This document shows positions 28,380-37,318 of a stretch of 64,000 nt of DNA, piece by piece. The stretch covers positions 186,001 to 250,000 of the forward strand of contig JAKVOA010000002.1 of NCBI GenBank assembly GCA_022483045.1, written 5' to 3'. Position numbers and translations under genes: made by a program. Origin of the DNA: Oscillospiraceae bacterium. GTDB lineage: Bacteria > Bacillota > Clostridia > Oscillospirales > Acutalibacteraceae. The notes beneath the pieces were generated by a model. That model was given only the letters and a program-made list of their open reading frames with translations, did no database searches and was not told where the DNA came from. The stretch's first letter is position 1, and each line of letters starts with the position of its first letter.

Positions 28380-28633
28380 CCGCTTTTCCGGTGGAATGCT
28401 CCCTATTGCCTGCCGGCTGTTTCGTTTTCGCTCCATTTAGACAGATATATGCTTTCGGCGGTATGCGAGATAAATCGCCGCTTTTCCGGTGGAATGCTCC
28501 CTATTGCCTGCCGGCTGTTTCGTTTTCGCTCCATTTAGACAGATATATGCTTTCGGCGGTATACGGGATGAATCGCCGCTTTTTCGGTGGAATGCTCCCT
28601 ATTGCCTGCCGGCTGTTTCGTTTTCGCTCCATG
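28380..28633. repeat. Non-coding tandem repeat, period 98 bp, about 2.6 copies
   Basis: Units start at 28380, 28478 and 28576, each beginning CCGCTTTTCCGGTGGAATGC or a one-base variant. The third unit breaks off at 28633. Units 1 and 2 differ at only a few positions near their ends. No gene is convincing in the 28316-28730 gap apart from this repeat and its two flanking terminators. Confidence 0.93.
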
Positions 28634-28640
28634 CAAGCAT

Positions 28641-28677
28641 AAAAAATGCCCTGTCGGTTTTCTCCCGGCAGAGCATT
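28641..28677 (-). terminator. Terminator of the flippase gene (minus strand)
   Basis: On the minus strand, AATGC-TCTGCCGG and CCGACAGGGCATT form a stem with small mismatches over a GAGAAAA loop, followed by six U. Confidence 0.7.
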
Positions 28678-28730
28678 CTTTTTCAGCATCTCAGGGGGCC
28701 TAAAATCCGGGCAGGCCTCACCGCTTTGCT

Positions 28731-30068
28731 TTATTTTTTAAAGACATTCTTTACCGAGCGCAGTTCTTCACGGGTAGGCACAAACAGCCGGTAAAGCGGC
28801 GTGTGTGAATAGGCACAGAAAATTGCCACACTGGAAAGGCCCTGCACTGTCAGAGAAATAGAGGTGGAAAGCGCCACGCCGTTAATCCCCATCAGCGGAA
28901 TCACAAGCAGGCAGGAAATACAGTTTGACACAACCCCCAGCACCGTGGGGATAATGTTGAGCTCTGGCCGGCCATAGGCGGAAATGGAGTTGCCCAGCAC
29001 CTTTGCGTAGGAAATGAAAATAGAACCGACAATCAAATACGCCAAAGGCGCCAAAGCACCCTTGTACATGGGGAACAGCCACGGCACAAAGATATTGGCA
29101 AGCCACAAAATGAGCAGGGCCGCCACAGCTGTGACGTACGTGACCACCTTTGTCGAAATCAGCGTCAGGTGCAGCTTGTCTTTCTGCTCGCTCATGGCGG
29201 CAATGCGGCTCATAATGACCTGGCTGACCGCGTCCGGCAAAATCCAGACCTGCTGCATAATGGTAAATGCCGTAGAGTAAACGCCCAGATTCTTAATTCC
29301 GTATCTGCCCTGTACAATATAAGTCCCTAAAAAAGTATTGATATACGTCAAAACGTTGCTGACATGTGCTTTCAGGCTGTACTTCAGCATGGCGCCCTGC
29401 GGCACCGGGTAGTCGTCATCCGGTATCGGCTTGGGCCGCGGGCCGTTCCAGCGGCGGATGCACACCAGGGCAAACACAATCATGCCGGCAGAAATGGCGA
29501 CCGTGCCCCAGATCCAGTAAGAGGCCGAGGGCCGAAACGCAATATAGAGTGCCAGCAGCGTGGCCAAAATCCGCTGTGTCAGGTTAATCATATTAAAGGA
29601 TTTAAACTTATTTTCGCCCCGCAGGACCCCGGTGCACAGGTTTAGCACCAGCGAGCACAGCGCGTAAACGACAATGGCCGCCAAAAAAGGCGATGGCGTC
29701 TTGCTGAAAAAAGAGCTGTTTCGCAGCAGCACCATAACCGCTGTGCCCACAACAGCAATCAGCGCAAAGACCGCCGCGCCCAGTTTTAAAATCGACTTTT
29801 TTGTATTTTCAATCTTAAATCGCGCTACAAAATAGATAATAGAGGCCGCAATGCTCAACCCAACCAGGGTGTAAAAACCGCCGCCCCAGGTCTGCACCGC
29901 ATTGTAGTAGCCCTTTACCGTTGGGTCTACGCGGCGCAACACCACAATGGACGAAACAAGGCCCAGCACTGCACCAAATGCATTGGTGCCAAAGGTATTT
30001 AGGGAATCCCGGACAACGTCACTGTGTATCCTTTTTTCTTTTTTCTTCATGTTGTTTGTATGCTCCAT
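28731..30068 (-). CDS. Polysaccharide flippase (Wzx-like, MOP superfamily)
   Basis: Membrane protein of about 445 residues with 12-14 helices, of the oligosaccharide flippase family that moves lipid-linked sugar units across the membrane. SDVVRDSLNTFGTNAFGAVLGLVSSIVVLRRVDPTVKGYYNAVQTWGG is a typical start, and YGIKNLGVYSTAFTIMQQVWILPDAVSQVIMSRIA is the usual mid-protein stretch. The start could be the ATG at 30066-30068 or the one six codons later (MKKKEK). It is the only minus-strand sugar gene beside a plus-strand polymerase/transferase operon. Confidence 0.85.
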   Translation of the reverse strand: MEHTNNMKKKEKRIHSDVVRDSLNTFGTNAFGAVLGLVSSIVVLRRVDPTVKGYYNAVQTWGGGFYTLVGLSIAASIIYFVARFKIENTKKSILKLGAAVFALIAVVGTAVMVLLRNSSFFSKTPSPFLAAIVVYALCSLVLNLCTGVLRGENKFKSFNMINLTQRILATLLALYIAFRPSASYWIWGTVAISAGMIVFALVCIRRWNGPRPKPIPDDDYPVPQGAMLKYSLKAHVSNVLTYINTFLGTYIVQGRYGIKNLGVYSTAFTIMQQVWILPDAVSQVIMSRIAAMSEQKDKLHLTLISTKVVTYVTAVAALLILWLANIFVPWLFPMYKGALAPLAYLIVGSIFISYAKVLGNSISAYGRPELNIIPTVLGVVSNCISCLLVIPLMGINGVALSTSISLTVQGLSSVAIFCAYSHTPLYRLFVPTREELRSVKNVFKK

Positions 30069-30142
30069 AAATTTACAGGCTAAAAATAAATATGGAGTCT
30101 ATTATACCATGCTTCCCACCAGATAACAACGGCAGATGCGCC

Positions 30143-30661
30143 TTAATGCACAAAAGCCGCGACGCGGTCTTTCATGCGGATACGGTCGAGGGCACGCGCA
30201 AGCAGCAGGTAAATCGCCGCGCTGGCGCCGGCCTGCACCAGGTTTGGCACAATCTCAACAAGCGGCGACGCAAAGCTATGCAGCAAAGCGGCCTCGGTCA
30301 GGTAGTAGCCCCCCACGCAGACAGCGCCGGCCACAAAGGTCGCGGCCACGTTTCTCTTTGTCAAAAGCTTGGCCCCGGCCGTGGAAAAGCACAGCGCCAT
30401 CAGGGACTTTATCAGCAGCGTGGGCAGCGCATACACCAGGCTGCCGGTCAGCGCATCTGACAGCGCCTCGCCGATGCCGGCCGCCGCAACCGCGTACGGC
30501 GCGGGCAGCATGCTGGCCGCCAAATACACAAAAGCGTCGCCCAGGTGGATGTAGCCCCCGGTGGCCGGGGTCGGAATGTGCAGAATATAGGCTGTAACGA
30601 CGAAAATCAGCGCGCCAAACAGCGCGGCTGTCACCCCTAAATGTAAAGACTTTTTATTCAT
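30143..30661 (-). CDS. ECF-type transporter S component, substrate unknown
   Basis: Protein of 172 residues with five or six helices. Features are typical of energy-coupling-factor S components: MNKKSLHLGVTAALFGALIFVVTAYILHIPTPATGGYIHLGDAFVYLAASMLPAP, then a GIGEALSDALTG stretch. The GGYIHLGD motif sits where S components bind their ligand. The ATG at 30659-30661 follows ACAGGA. No EcfA/EcfT genes are near, so it must use a shared ECF module. It lies between flippase and polymerase genes, but no link to polysaccharide is implied by sequence. Confidence 0.78.
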   Translation of the reverse strand: MNKKSLHLGVTAALFGALIFVVTAYILHIPTPATGGYIHLGDAFVYLAASMLPAPYAVAAAGIGEALSDALTGSLVYALPTLLIKSLMALCFSTAGAKLLTKRNVAATFVAGAVCVGGYYLTEAALLHSFASPLVEIVPNLVQAGASAAIYLLLARALDRIRMKDRVAAFVH

Positions 30662-30849
30662 AAATCCTGTCACCCATCCTTTTTCCCGGGGGTCGTTTTT
30701 GCCCTCGGCTGTATTACTGGAAATTATCCCTATCATACCGAAAAACTGGAATGATTGAAATAGACAGTTTGTAAAAATTTTAAAGGTACAGTTCTTTCTG
30801 GCGGGCTTTGGGCGCTGCCGCAGCGCGCGCTGCCTTTCCCGAAAAAAAT

Positions 30850-30878
30850 TTGGCAGTGCACAAATTTCATGGTATAAT
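30850..30878 (+). promoter_or_regulatory. Promoter of the polysaccharide operon
   Basis: TTGGCA (30850-30855), 17 bases, and a perfect TATAAT (30873-30878), 35 bases before the polymerase start. The rest of the 30662-30849 gap holds a possible minus-strand TATGAT for the S-component gene and a GC-rich dyad near 30815-30830; no riboswitch consensus was seen. Confidence 0.82.
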
Positions 30879-30912
30879 AGTAGGACTTTTAAATTACTTT
30901 GGAGGTGGACCC

Positions 30913-32463
30913 ATGACGGCAGACCGGCTGAGGGCACGCAGCACCCTGCGCAACACACTGTTTTTCGGTGTCGGCGGTGTTCTTCTCATAGCGGCAAATT
31001 TAATGCCGATTTTCAACAGTTTCTTTTACGCAGGCGCGGTGTATGTGCTTCTTTGGGCCAACTTTATTCTGAATATCGGCATCCTCTGCGACCTGTGCAG
31101 CCATTTTCGGCGCGACTTCCCCATGCTGGTCTTTACCCTTTCCTTTGACCTGCTGCTGCTGGGGCGCGTCTACATTGCTTTTTGGGCGAAAGACCAGGCT
31201 GATCTGCTGTATAACCTAGAGGCCAGCTCTTACGAAAATTTATTTTCAGCGCTGCAGATTGTCACCTTTGCGCTGCTGTTTGCCTATGCGGGGTACAAGC
31301 TTTGTGCGCCGCTGTTTTTGCGCCGGGAAAAGGCCCTTGCCAAGCGGGACCCGGCCGTCTTTCACAACGACCAGCTGACCCCGCTGATTCGCCAAATCAG
31401 CAAAATTGTGCTGCTGATAAGCTCCCTGGCTTTCTTCTTTATGCTGGTGCGCAGCATCTCGGTGGTGCTGCGCTACGGGTACCTGGGGTCGTACACCAAG
31501 CAGATTGAAAATGAAGTGCCAAGCGTCATCAGCCGGCTCTCCATGTTTTTTGTGCCCTCTTTCGCGGTGTTTCTGGCAACTCTGCCAGACCGGCGTCAGC
31601 TGCGGCTGCCGCTTCTCGTCTACGGTGTCTACATGCTCTCTTCCCTTTTGACCGGCCGGCGCAACACCTTTGTCTGTGAGGCGCTTATGCTGCTCATCTA
31701 TTTTGTGCTGCGCGACCGTCTACTGCCCAAAGAGCAGCGCTTGGTGCAAAAAAAGCGCATTGTGCCGATTCTCATTTTGGCCGTAGTGCTGGTGTACCTG
31801 CTGCAGGTAGTGGCGGTGCGGCGCTCGGGCAGCGGCTCTGGGCACAACCTGCTCAACATGATTTCAAACTTTATTTACTCGCAGGGGGCCACCTACCGCG
31901 TGGTACAGCAGACCGTAAACTGCTGGGACCGCTTTGACCACCAGACCGCCTGGCAGTTTATTTTCTATCCGTGTACTGAATTTGTACACAACAATCCGCT
32001 TACCCAAACGATTTTCGGGCTTTCGCCGATTGTCAGCACCCAAAGCACACAGTATGTACTGACAAACTATAATCTGGCCCACGTGCTGACCTACATGGTC
32101 GACCCGGCGCGCTACCTTTCCGGCGGCGGCTTTGGCACCACCTATGTCGCCGAGGCCTACCTTGGCTTTGGCATGGCGGGTGTTGCGGTTGTCAGCGGCT
32201 TTTTTGGGGTTGCTTTCCGCTTTTTCTCATCGATGCTCACGCGCTCTTGGCCGGTGCTGGCCCTTTCCCTGCTCGCTGTCAAAGAGCTGGTGTACGTGCC
32301 GCGCAACTTTGCGCTTTCTTGGGTATTCAATACCTTTTCAATTACCTATCTGCTCTACTTTATCGGCATTTACCTGCTGGCGCTGCTCATTGCACGCTTG
32401 GGCGCGCATCTGCGCCGCACAAACGGCAGTATCTGCCCCGCACGGGAGGTGCCATCTGATTGA
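30913..32463 (+). CDS. O-antigen/EPS polymerase (Wzy-like)
   Basis: Multi-span membrane protein (516 residues, about 12 helices) resembling oligosaccharide repeat-unit polymerases. The central region LLTGRRNTFVCEALMLLIYFVLRD and the periplasmic stretch with AVRRSGSGSGHNLLNMISNFIYSQGATYRVVQQT are typical of the EPS polymerase family. GGAGGTGG precedes the ATG at 30913. It is the first gene of a tight operon with two glycosyltransferases and a Wzz-like protein; its stop codon overlaps the next start. It would join sugar units on the outer face of the membrane. Confidence 0.8.
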   Translation: MTADRLRARSTLRNTLFFGVGGVLLIAANLMPIFNSFFYAGAVYVLLWANFILNIGILCDLCSHFRRDFPMLVFTLSFDLLLLGRVYIAFWAKDQADLLYNLEASSYENLFSALQIVTFALLFAYAGYKLCAPLFLRREKALAKRDPAVFHNDQLTPLIRQISKIVLLISSLAFFFMLVRSISVVLRYGYLGSYTKQIENEVPSVISRLSMFFVPSFAVFLATLPDRRQLRLPLLVYGVYMLSSLLTGRRNTFVCEALMLLIYFVLRDRLLPKEQRLVQKKRIVPILILAVVLVYLLQVVAVRRSGSGSGHNLLNMISNFIYSQGATYRVVQQTVNCWDRFDHQTAWQFIFYPCTEFVHNNPLTQTIFGLSPIVSTQSTQYVLTNYNLAHVLTYMVDPARYLSGGGFGTTYVAEAYLGFGMAGVAVVSGFFGVAFRFFSSMLTRSWPVLALSLLAVKELVYVPRNFALSWVFNTFSITYLLYFIGIYLLALLIARLGAHLRRTNGSICPAREVPSD

Positions 32464-33692
32464 AGCTGCTAATTCTTTTGACCACATCGTTCCCCCTGGG
32501 CAGCGGCGAGGATTTTCTTTCCGCAGAGCTTTTGCAGGCGACCGGGTTTGACCGTATTCTGGTGTGTCCCTGCAGCCCGCAGCCCGGCGCGCAGCAGACA
32601 AAGCCCCTTCCCGAAAGCTGCACGCTTGTGCACCTGCAGCGCAGCCCCCTTGGTAAAAGCACCTATGCGCGCCTGCTTTTCTGCCCCGCCGCACGGCAGG
32701 ACCTTTCTGCTCTGCACAAAGCCGGTCAATATACCCTCGCGCGCGCCCACGACCTTGTGTATTTTTTAAAACATACAGAAGAAATCTACACTGCGCTGAA
32801 GCAGGCCGTGTCGGCAGAGCCCGGCGATTCTGTGGTCCTTTACAGCTACTGGCTGTATGAAGCGGCCGCGGCCGCGGTCCGCTTTGCCAAAGACCTGCGC
32901 CAAAAAGGCGTTTCGGTACGCCTGATTTCCCGCGCGCACGGCTTCGATATTCATAAAGAGCGCCGCCAAAGCGGTTACCTGCCCCTGCGGCCGTATCTTT
33001 TCGCTCATCTCGACCATATTTTCCCCTGTTCGCAGGACGGCGCGGCGGTGCTGCAGAAAGAAGCTGGGCCGGCCCTTGCCAAAAAGATAACCTGCGCCTA
33101 TCTTGGCACAAACGACTGCGGCCTGGGGCAGCCGCGGCAGACACCGCTGCACTTGGTTTCGTGCTCATACATGGTGCCGGTCAAGCGGCTGCACCTGATT
33201 CTTTCCGCGCTGGAGCAGGCGGACTTTCCCGTCACGTGGACCCACTTGGGCGGCGGACCGCTGGAAGCGGAACTGCGCGAAAAGGCAAAAAGCCTGCCGC
33301 CAAACGTCACAGCCGAATTTTTAGGGCAGATGAAAAATACAGAAGTGCTGGAATACTACAAAAGCCACCCGGTCACCGCCTTTGTCAATGTCAGTGAAAG
33401 CGAGGGCGTACCTGTCACCGTGATGGAAGCCGCTTCCTTCGGCATTCCGGCGATTGCCACCAATGTGGGCGGCACCCACGAGCTGGTACAGGACGGCACA
33501 AATGGCTTTCTGCTGCCCAAAGCGTTTGCCCCGCAGGAACTTTTAGCGGCGGTCAAGCGCCTGCGCGACCTGCCCACGGCAGACTACACGGCGCTGTGCG
33601 AAAACGCGCGCGGCCTCTGGGCCGAAAAATTCAACGCAGAAAAAAATTACCAGAATTTTTATCATGACCTGAGTTGTGGGAGCCTATCATGA
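32460..33692 (+). CDS. Glycosyltransferase family 4 (first)
   Basis: GT-B fold glycosyltransferase of 410 residues that should add a sugar during repeat-unit assembly on the cytoplasmic side. The C-terminal domain shows VSCSYMVPVKRLHLILSAL, a donor-binding region, and SESEGVPVTVMEAASFGIPAIATNVGGTHELV, the E-x7-E motif of GT4. The start is a TTG at 32460 that overlaps the TGA of the polymerase gene, with GGGAGGTG before it. Donor and acceptor cannot be read from sequence. Confidence 0.85.
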   Translation: MKLLILLTTSFPLGSGEDFLSAELLQATGFDRILVCPCSPQPGAQQTKPLPESCTLVHLQRSPLGKSTYARLLFCPAARQDLSALHKAGQYTLARAHDLVYFLKHTEEIYTALKQAVSAEPGDSVVLYSYWLYEAAAAAVRFAKDLRQKGVSVRLISRAHGFDIHKERRQSGYLPLRPYLFAHLDHIFPCSQDGAAVLQKEAGPALAKKITCAYLGTNDCGLGQPRQTPLHLVSCSYMVPVKRLHLILSALEQADFPVTWTHLGGGPLEAELREKAKSLPPNVTAEFLGQMKNTEVLEYYKSHPVTAFVNVSESEGVPVTVMEAASFGIPAIATNVGGTHELVQDGTNGFLLPKAFAPQELLAAVKRLRDLPTADYTALCENARGLWAEKFNAEKNYQNFYHDLSCGSLS

Positions 33693-34879
33693 ATTTTCTA
33701 TATATCAGCAATGTCAGCAAAACCAAACAGTACGCCGGCATCTTAAAAAAGGTAGCCGGGCAGACCGAGGGCGCCGCCCGCCTGGGCTGGCAGGCGCACT
33801 ACACCTGCGTGCAAGGGGAGCGTGTCCTGCTCTGCAGCGCCGCCGGCAGTGAACTGCAGCACACAGATCTTGCCCCCGGCCTGCGCTGGCGCGACCGGCA
33901 GGCCGCCATTACCGCGGCAATCTGCGGCTTTTTAAGCAGCGGACAGTACAATGCCGTGTACATTAAGGGGTTTTTGTCTAACCCCTATGCTCTGAAAGCT
34001 GCCGCGGCCGCTAAAGCGGCAGATCCCGCCTGCCGGGTCATTTTTGAGATAGCGACCTACCCCTATTGGGGTGAGTACAAACGCTTTCTGCGGGTAGACC
34101 GCCAAAAAAAGGATATGCGCGCCCTAGCCGGCCATCTGCTGGAAATCTGGCAGCATGCCATAACCGCACCGCGCATGAAGCGCTGTGTCGATGCACTTGC
34201 GGTCTTTGGTGCACCGGTCACACGGCTGTGGGGCATTCCGGCTGTCACCATCGACAACGGCGTTGCTGTCGACAAAATCGCCCTGAAACAGCCTAACAGC
34301 ACCGACCCGGTTATCCGCCTTTTGGGCGTGGCAGGCACGTCGGTCGCGCACGGCTATTTCCGCGTACTTGAGGGCCTTGCGCAGTACCAAAAGACAAAAT
34401 CCCCGCAGGACCCGGAGGTCTGCTTTGAGATTGTAGGTGCCAACCAAACCATCGAGGATATGAAAGCCCGGGCGTCGTCCCTTTCGCTGGGCAGCGCCGC
34501 TGTCTTTCTCGGCTACAAAAATGCAGAGGAGCTTTCTGTCCTTTACAGTCAGTGCGATGCGGCGGTTTCCTCCCTTGGGGTATATCAAATTCACCTGACT
34601 TGGCTCTCGCCCTTAAAGTCGCGCGAATACTGCGCGGCGGGCATTCCGTTTTTGTACGCTTATGAAGATACGCTGCCGGTCGATGCGCCTTTTGCTATGA
34701 AACTTGCAAATGACCCGTCGCCGGTTGATATAGCCGCTGTGGTCCGCTTTGCGCAGCGCTGCCGCCGGCACCCGGAAATTTCCCGGCAGGAGCGGCAGTA
34801 TGCAGCTGACCATTTCGATTGGAAGATCATTATGGAAAAGGTGCTCCGTTTTGCGGGTGCCGATAACGCCAAAAAATAA
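33689..34879 (+). CDS. Glycosyltransferase, GT4-like (second)
   Basis: Protein of 396 residues with a GT-B layout: MNFLYISNVSKTKQYAGILKKV at the N-terminus, FEIATYPYWGEYKRFLRVDRQKK mid-domain, TIDNGVAVDKI at the domain join, and a C-terminal domain ending AADHFDWKIIMEKVLRF. The E-x7-E motif is less clear than in the first transferase, so the family assignment is softer. The ATG overlaps the preceding stop (ATGA), which indicates translational coupling. Confidence 0.72.
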   Translation: MNFLYISNVSKTKQYAGILKKVAGQTEGAARLGWQAHYTCVQGERVLLCSAAGSELQHTDLAPGLRWRDRQAAITAAICGFLSSGQYNAVYIKGFLSNPYALKAAAAAKAADPACRVIFEIATYPYWGEYKRFLRVDRQKKDMRALAGHLLEIWQHAITAPRMKRCVDALAVFGAPVTRLWGIPAVTIDNGVAVDKIALKQPNSTDPVIRLLGVAGTSVAHGYFRVLEGLAQYQKTKSPQDPEVCFEIVGANQTIEDMKARASSLSLGSAAVFLGYKNAEELSVLYSQCDAAVSSLGVYQIHLTWLSPLKSREYCAAGIPFLYAYEDTLPVDAPFAMKLANDPSPVDIAAVVRFAQRCRRHPEISRQERQYAADHFDWKIIMEKVLRFAGADNAKK

Positions 34880-34893
34880 GGAGGGCCCCAAAT

Positions 34894-36153
34894 ATGGAGC
34901 TGTATGTAAGTTTTTCAGACGTCATGCACTTTTTTAGGCGCAAATGGATCAAATTTCTGCTGGTTGTCGTGCTGTTCGGCGTAGTATGCAGTCTGCTGCC
35001 GCTACAAACTGCCAGCTATACCTACACCGCCAACACCACCGTGATGCTCAACTGCCAGGTGCCGGAAAACGCGGATGCCGACTACCGCCAGCAGTACACC
35101 AATATTTTAAACTACCGTGTACAGGCTGCTGTCGCAGAGGCAAGCTCCAACGACCTGCTGGAAAGCACCGCCGACAAACTGGGTATTAAAAAGGAAGTTA
35201 TCAAAAAGATTACCGGCGAGCAGGTAAAGAGTGCCCCTGCTGTAAAGCTGACAATCCAGACCAGCAACGCCAGCCTGGCCGCCAAGATTTCCGACACGGC
35301 CGCACAGATTCTGTCAGATGACATGGTGCAGCAGTTCCCCTCGCCAAAGCTTTCCGTTTTCATCAGTGAAAAAGCACTGGACACTGCTTCTCACTCTCAA
35401 AATACCGCCATGCTCAAAGGCGGGATTCTGGGGGCGGCGCTCGGTTTCTTAATCTTTGTATGCTATGGGCTTATCCGCGTGCTGACAAACCACGCGGTAA
35501 ACAGCGGCAAAGGCGCAGCCGAGCTGCTGGAACTCAAGTTTCTGGGTAATGTCCCGCATACCGGCGATAAAGACAAGCAGGCCGACGCTTTCCGCAGAAT
35601 GCGCACCGCTGTTTTAAATCAGCCGAAAGCCGCCAAGAGCCTGCTGGTTGAAAGCACCGGAAAAGACAGCGGCACGCCGCAGACAGCCGCCGGCCTTGCT
35701 ATTTCCCTTGCACAGGCTGGACGCACCGTTTTGGCAGTTGATGCCGATCTGCGTGACCCGCAGCTGGCCTCTCTGCTGGGCGTAAAACCCGAAAAGAACC
35801 TGCGCGATGTGTTGGACGGCCGCAGCACTGTTACCGAAGCCGCTGTGGAAGTGCCCGCCCATAAAAACCTTTCCCTGCTGGCAGGTGCCGCGGGCAGCGA
35901 AAACCCGGCCGACCTTTTGACCAAGAGCTTCTCTGAAATTTTGGAAGAAGCCGAAAGCGAATATGACAGCGTAATTATCTGCGCGCCGTCTCAGCCGGAC
36001 TACCCCGATGCAGACAGCATTGCCTCCTGCCCCAACGCGGTGCTTCTAACCGCAAAGTATGGCACAACTTCCTACAATGTCATGCGCGGCGCCATCAGCG
36101 CCACCAAAGAAGCCGGCGGCAATCTTTCCGGCTTTGTCGTGACCGACGCCTAA
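34894..36153 (+). CDS. Wzz/CpsC-CpsD-like chain-length protein with degenerate kinase domain
   Basis: Fusion of a Wzz-type domain and a BY-kinase-like domain (419 residues). Residues about 1-190 have two helices (WIKFLLVVVLFGVVCSLLPL and MLKGGILGAALGFLIFVCYGL) around an extracytoplasmic coiled region. From about 215, FRRMRTAVLNQPKAAKSLLVEST, LAISLAQAGRTVLAVDADLRDPQLASLLGV (Walker A', Asp 283) and NLRDVLDGRSTVTEA match CpsD. But the Walker A is GTPQT (residues 260-264) instead of GKST/T, and the Walker B Asp is replaced by Cys 363 (VIICAPS). There is no C-terminal Tyr cluster. It ends the polymerase/transferase operon. Confidence 0.85.
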   Translation: MELYVSFSDVMHFFRRKWIKFLLVVVLFGVVCSLLPLQTASYTYTANTTVMLNCQVPENADADYRQQYTNILNYRVQAAVAEASSNDLLESTADKLGIKKEVIKKITGEQVKSAPAVKLTIQTSNASLAAKISDTAAQILSDDMVQQFPSPKLSVFISEKALDTASHSQNTAMLKGGILGAALGFLIFVCYGLIRVLTNHAVNSGKGAAELLELKFLGNVPHTGDKDKQADAFRRMRTAVLNQPKAAKSLLVESTGKDSGTPQTAAGLAISLAQAGRTVLAVDADLRDPQLASLLGVKPEKNLRDVLDGRSTVTEAAVEVPAHKNLSLLAGAAGSENPADLLTKSFSEILEEAESEYDSVIICAPSQPDYPDADSIASCPNAVLLTAKYGTTSYNVMRGAISATKEAGGNLSGFVVTDA

Positions 36154-36178
36154 TTGATCTTTTTGTAAATACTGAAAG

Positions 36179-36206
36179 CCGCGGGGAAATTTCCCGCGGT
36201 TTTTTT
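36179..36206 (+). terminator. Terminator of the polysaccharide operon
   Basis: CCGCGGG (36179-36185) pairs with CCCGCGG (36193-36199) over a GAAATTT loop, then seven T. Confidence 0.94.
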
Positions 36207-36314
36207 GCGGCTTTTCGGCAAGCTTCGCCTGCAGAGATTCTCGTATTCGTATAGAATATAAAGTGTAAAAAAGCGCCTGCCACACGGCAGACGCCCATTT
36301 TGTATGCTCTGTTT

Positions 36315-36707
36315 TTACGCCTGTGTTACCGGATTCTTTTTGTCATCCGCTTTCTGCTGAAAGCGCCGGCTGCCCACGGCCACGCGGATGTGCTCACCGG
36401 TCGCGCAGACACCGGTCTCGTCCTCGGCGGTCAGGTGAAAATGAAACGTGCGGCCCTCCTGCTCGACCAGCTCGGCAGTCACGGTAACGGTCATACCAAT
36501 TGGTGTAGGCGCTGTGTGCTCAATGGAAAGTGAGCAGCCCACGCTGGTCTTGTCGGGGGTCAGGTAGCGCTGCGCCAGCTGCGCGGAAGCATTCTCAAAC
36601 AGGGCACAGATTGTGGGTGTTGCCAACACACGCAGACTGCCGCTGCCGACATTGACCGCCAGCATATCTTCTGTTACTTCTTTTTTCAAAACTGCTCTTT
36701 CTGCCAT
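36315..36707 (-). CDS. Hotdog-fold acyl-CoA thioesterase (FlK-like)
   Basis: Thioesterase-superfamily protein of 130 residues. Motifs are VLATPTICALFENASAQLAQRYL, TSVGCSLSIEHTAPTPIGMTVTVTAEL and GRTFHFHLTAEDETGVCATGEHIRVAV. The Thr, Glu and His placed like those of fluoroacetyl-CoA thioesterase are present, so it probably hydrolyses a small acyl-CoA; this is a family-level inference. The ATG at 36705-36707 follows GGAGG; a longer start seven codons upstream places the ribosome site inside the gene. It is divergent from a GNAT gene. Confidence 0.85.
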   Translation of the reverse strand: MAERAVLKKEVTEDMLAVNVGSGSLRVLATPTICALFENASAQLAQRYLTPDKTSVGCSLSIEHTAPTPIGMTVTVTAELVEQEGRTFHFHLTAEDETGVCATGEHIRVAVGSRRFQQKADDKKNPVTQA

Positions 36708-36799
36708 TTGAAATTCCTCCATAAACATGCTATGATTATTTCGTTTTATACTTCTTTATTTTACCAGAATCCTGCAAAAAGACAAGGGGGAAACATTTC

Positions 36800-37309
36800 A
36801 TGGCAGCCATTTCCTTTGTTCCGGCGGCACCGACCGAGCTGCCGCGCCTGGCCGCACTGGCAAAGCCGATTTGGGAAGACTGCTTTACCCCAATCATCGG
36901 CAAAGAGCAGGTGGCCTATATGGTCAGGCTCTTTCAGTCGCTGCCCGCGCTGCGCCGGCAGACGCAGCAGGAAAATTACCAATACTACTTTATACAGCTT
37001 GGCGGCAAAGACCTGGGCTACACCGGCGTACAACCGGACCCCCGCGGCGGCTTGTTTTTAAGCAAGCTTTACCTCAAAGCAGAGGCCCGCGGGCGCGGGT
37101 ACGCGCGGCAGGCTTTCTGCTTTTTATGCGGCCTTGCAAAAGAACAGGGCCTGTGCCGCATCTGGCTGACTGTCAATAAACACAACGCACAGGCCATTGC
37201 CGTGTACGAGCACCTCGGTTTTGTGCGCACTGACGCAGTCGTCACCGACATCGGCGGCGGCTTTGTGATGGATGACTACATCTATTCGTTTTCCATTTCT
37301 CATTCTTAG
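36800..37309 (+). CDS. GNAT family N-acetyltransferase
   Basis: 169 residues with the GNAT core: SKLYLKAEARGRGYARQAFCFLCGLAKEQG (acetyl-CoA binding, with RGRGYA as motif A) and LTVNKHNAQAIAVYEHLGFVRTD near the end. Substrate unknown. The ATG at 36800 has AAGGGGG upstream. It is followed ten bases later by the HAD hydrolase, so the two are probably cotranscribed. Confidence 0.9.
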   Translation: MAAISFVPAAPTELPRLAALAKPIWEDCFTPIIGKEQVAYMVRLFQSLPALRRQTQQENYQYYFIQLGGKDLGYTGVQPDPRGGLFLSKLYLKAEARGRGYARQAFCFLCGLAKEQGLCRIWLTVNKHNAQAIAVYEHLGFVRTDAVVTDIGGGFVMDDYIYSFSISHS

Positions 37310-37318
37310 GAGGTTTTC

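Noticed and set aside
28316-28730. Insertion sequence remains
   Set aside because: No transposase fragment, terminal inverted repeats or target duplication; the signal is a simple tandem repeat.
30662-30912. TPP or other vitamin riboswitch for the ECF S component
   Set aside because: No conserved riboswitch core, such as the TPP CTGAGA element, is visible.
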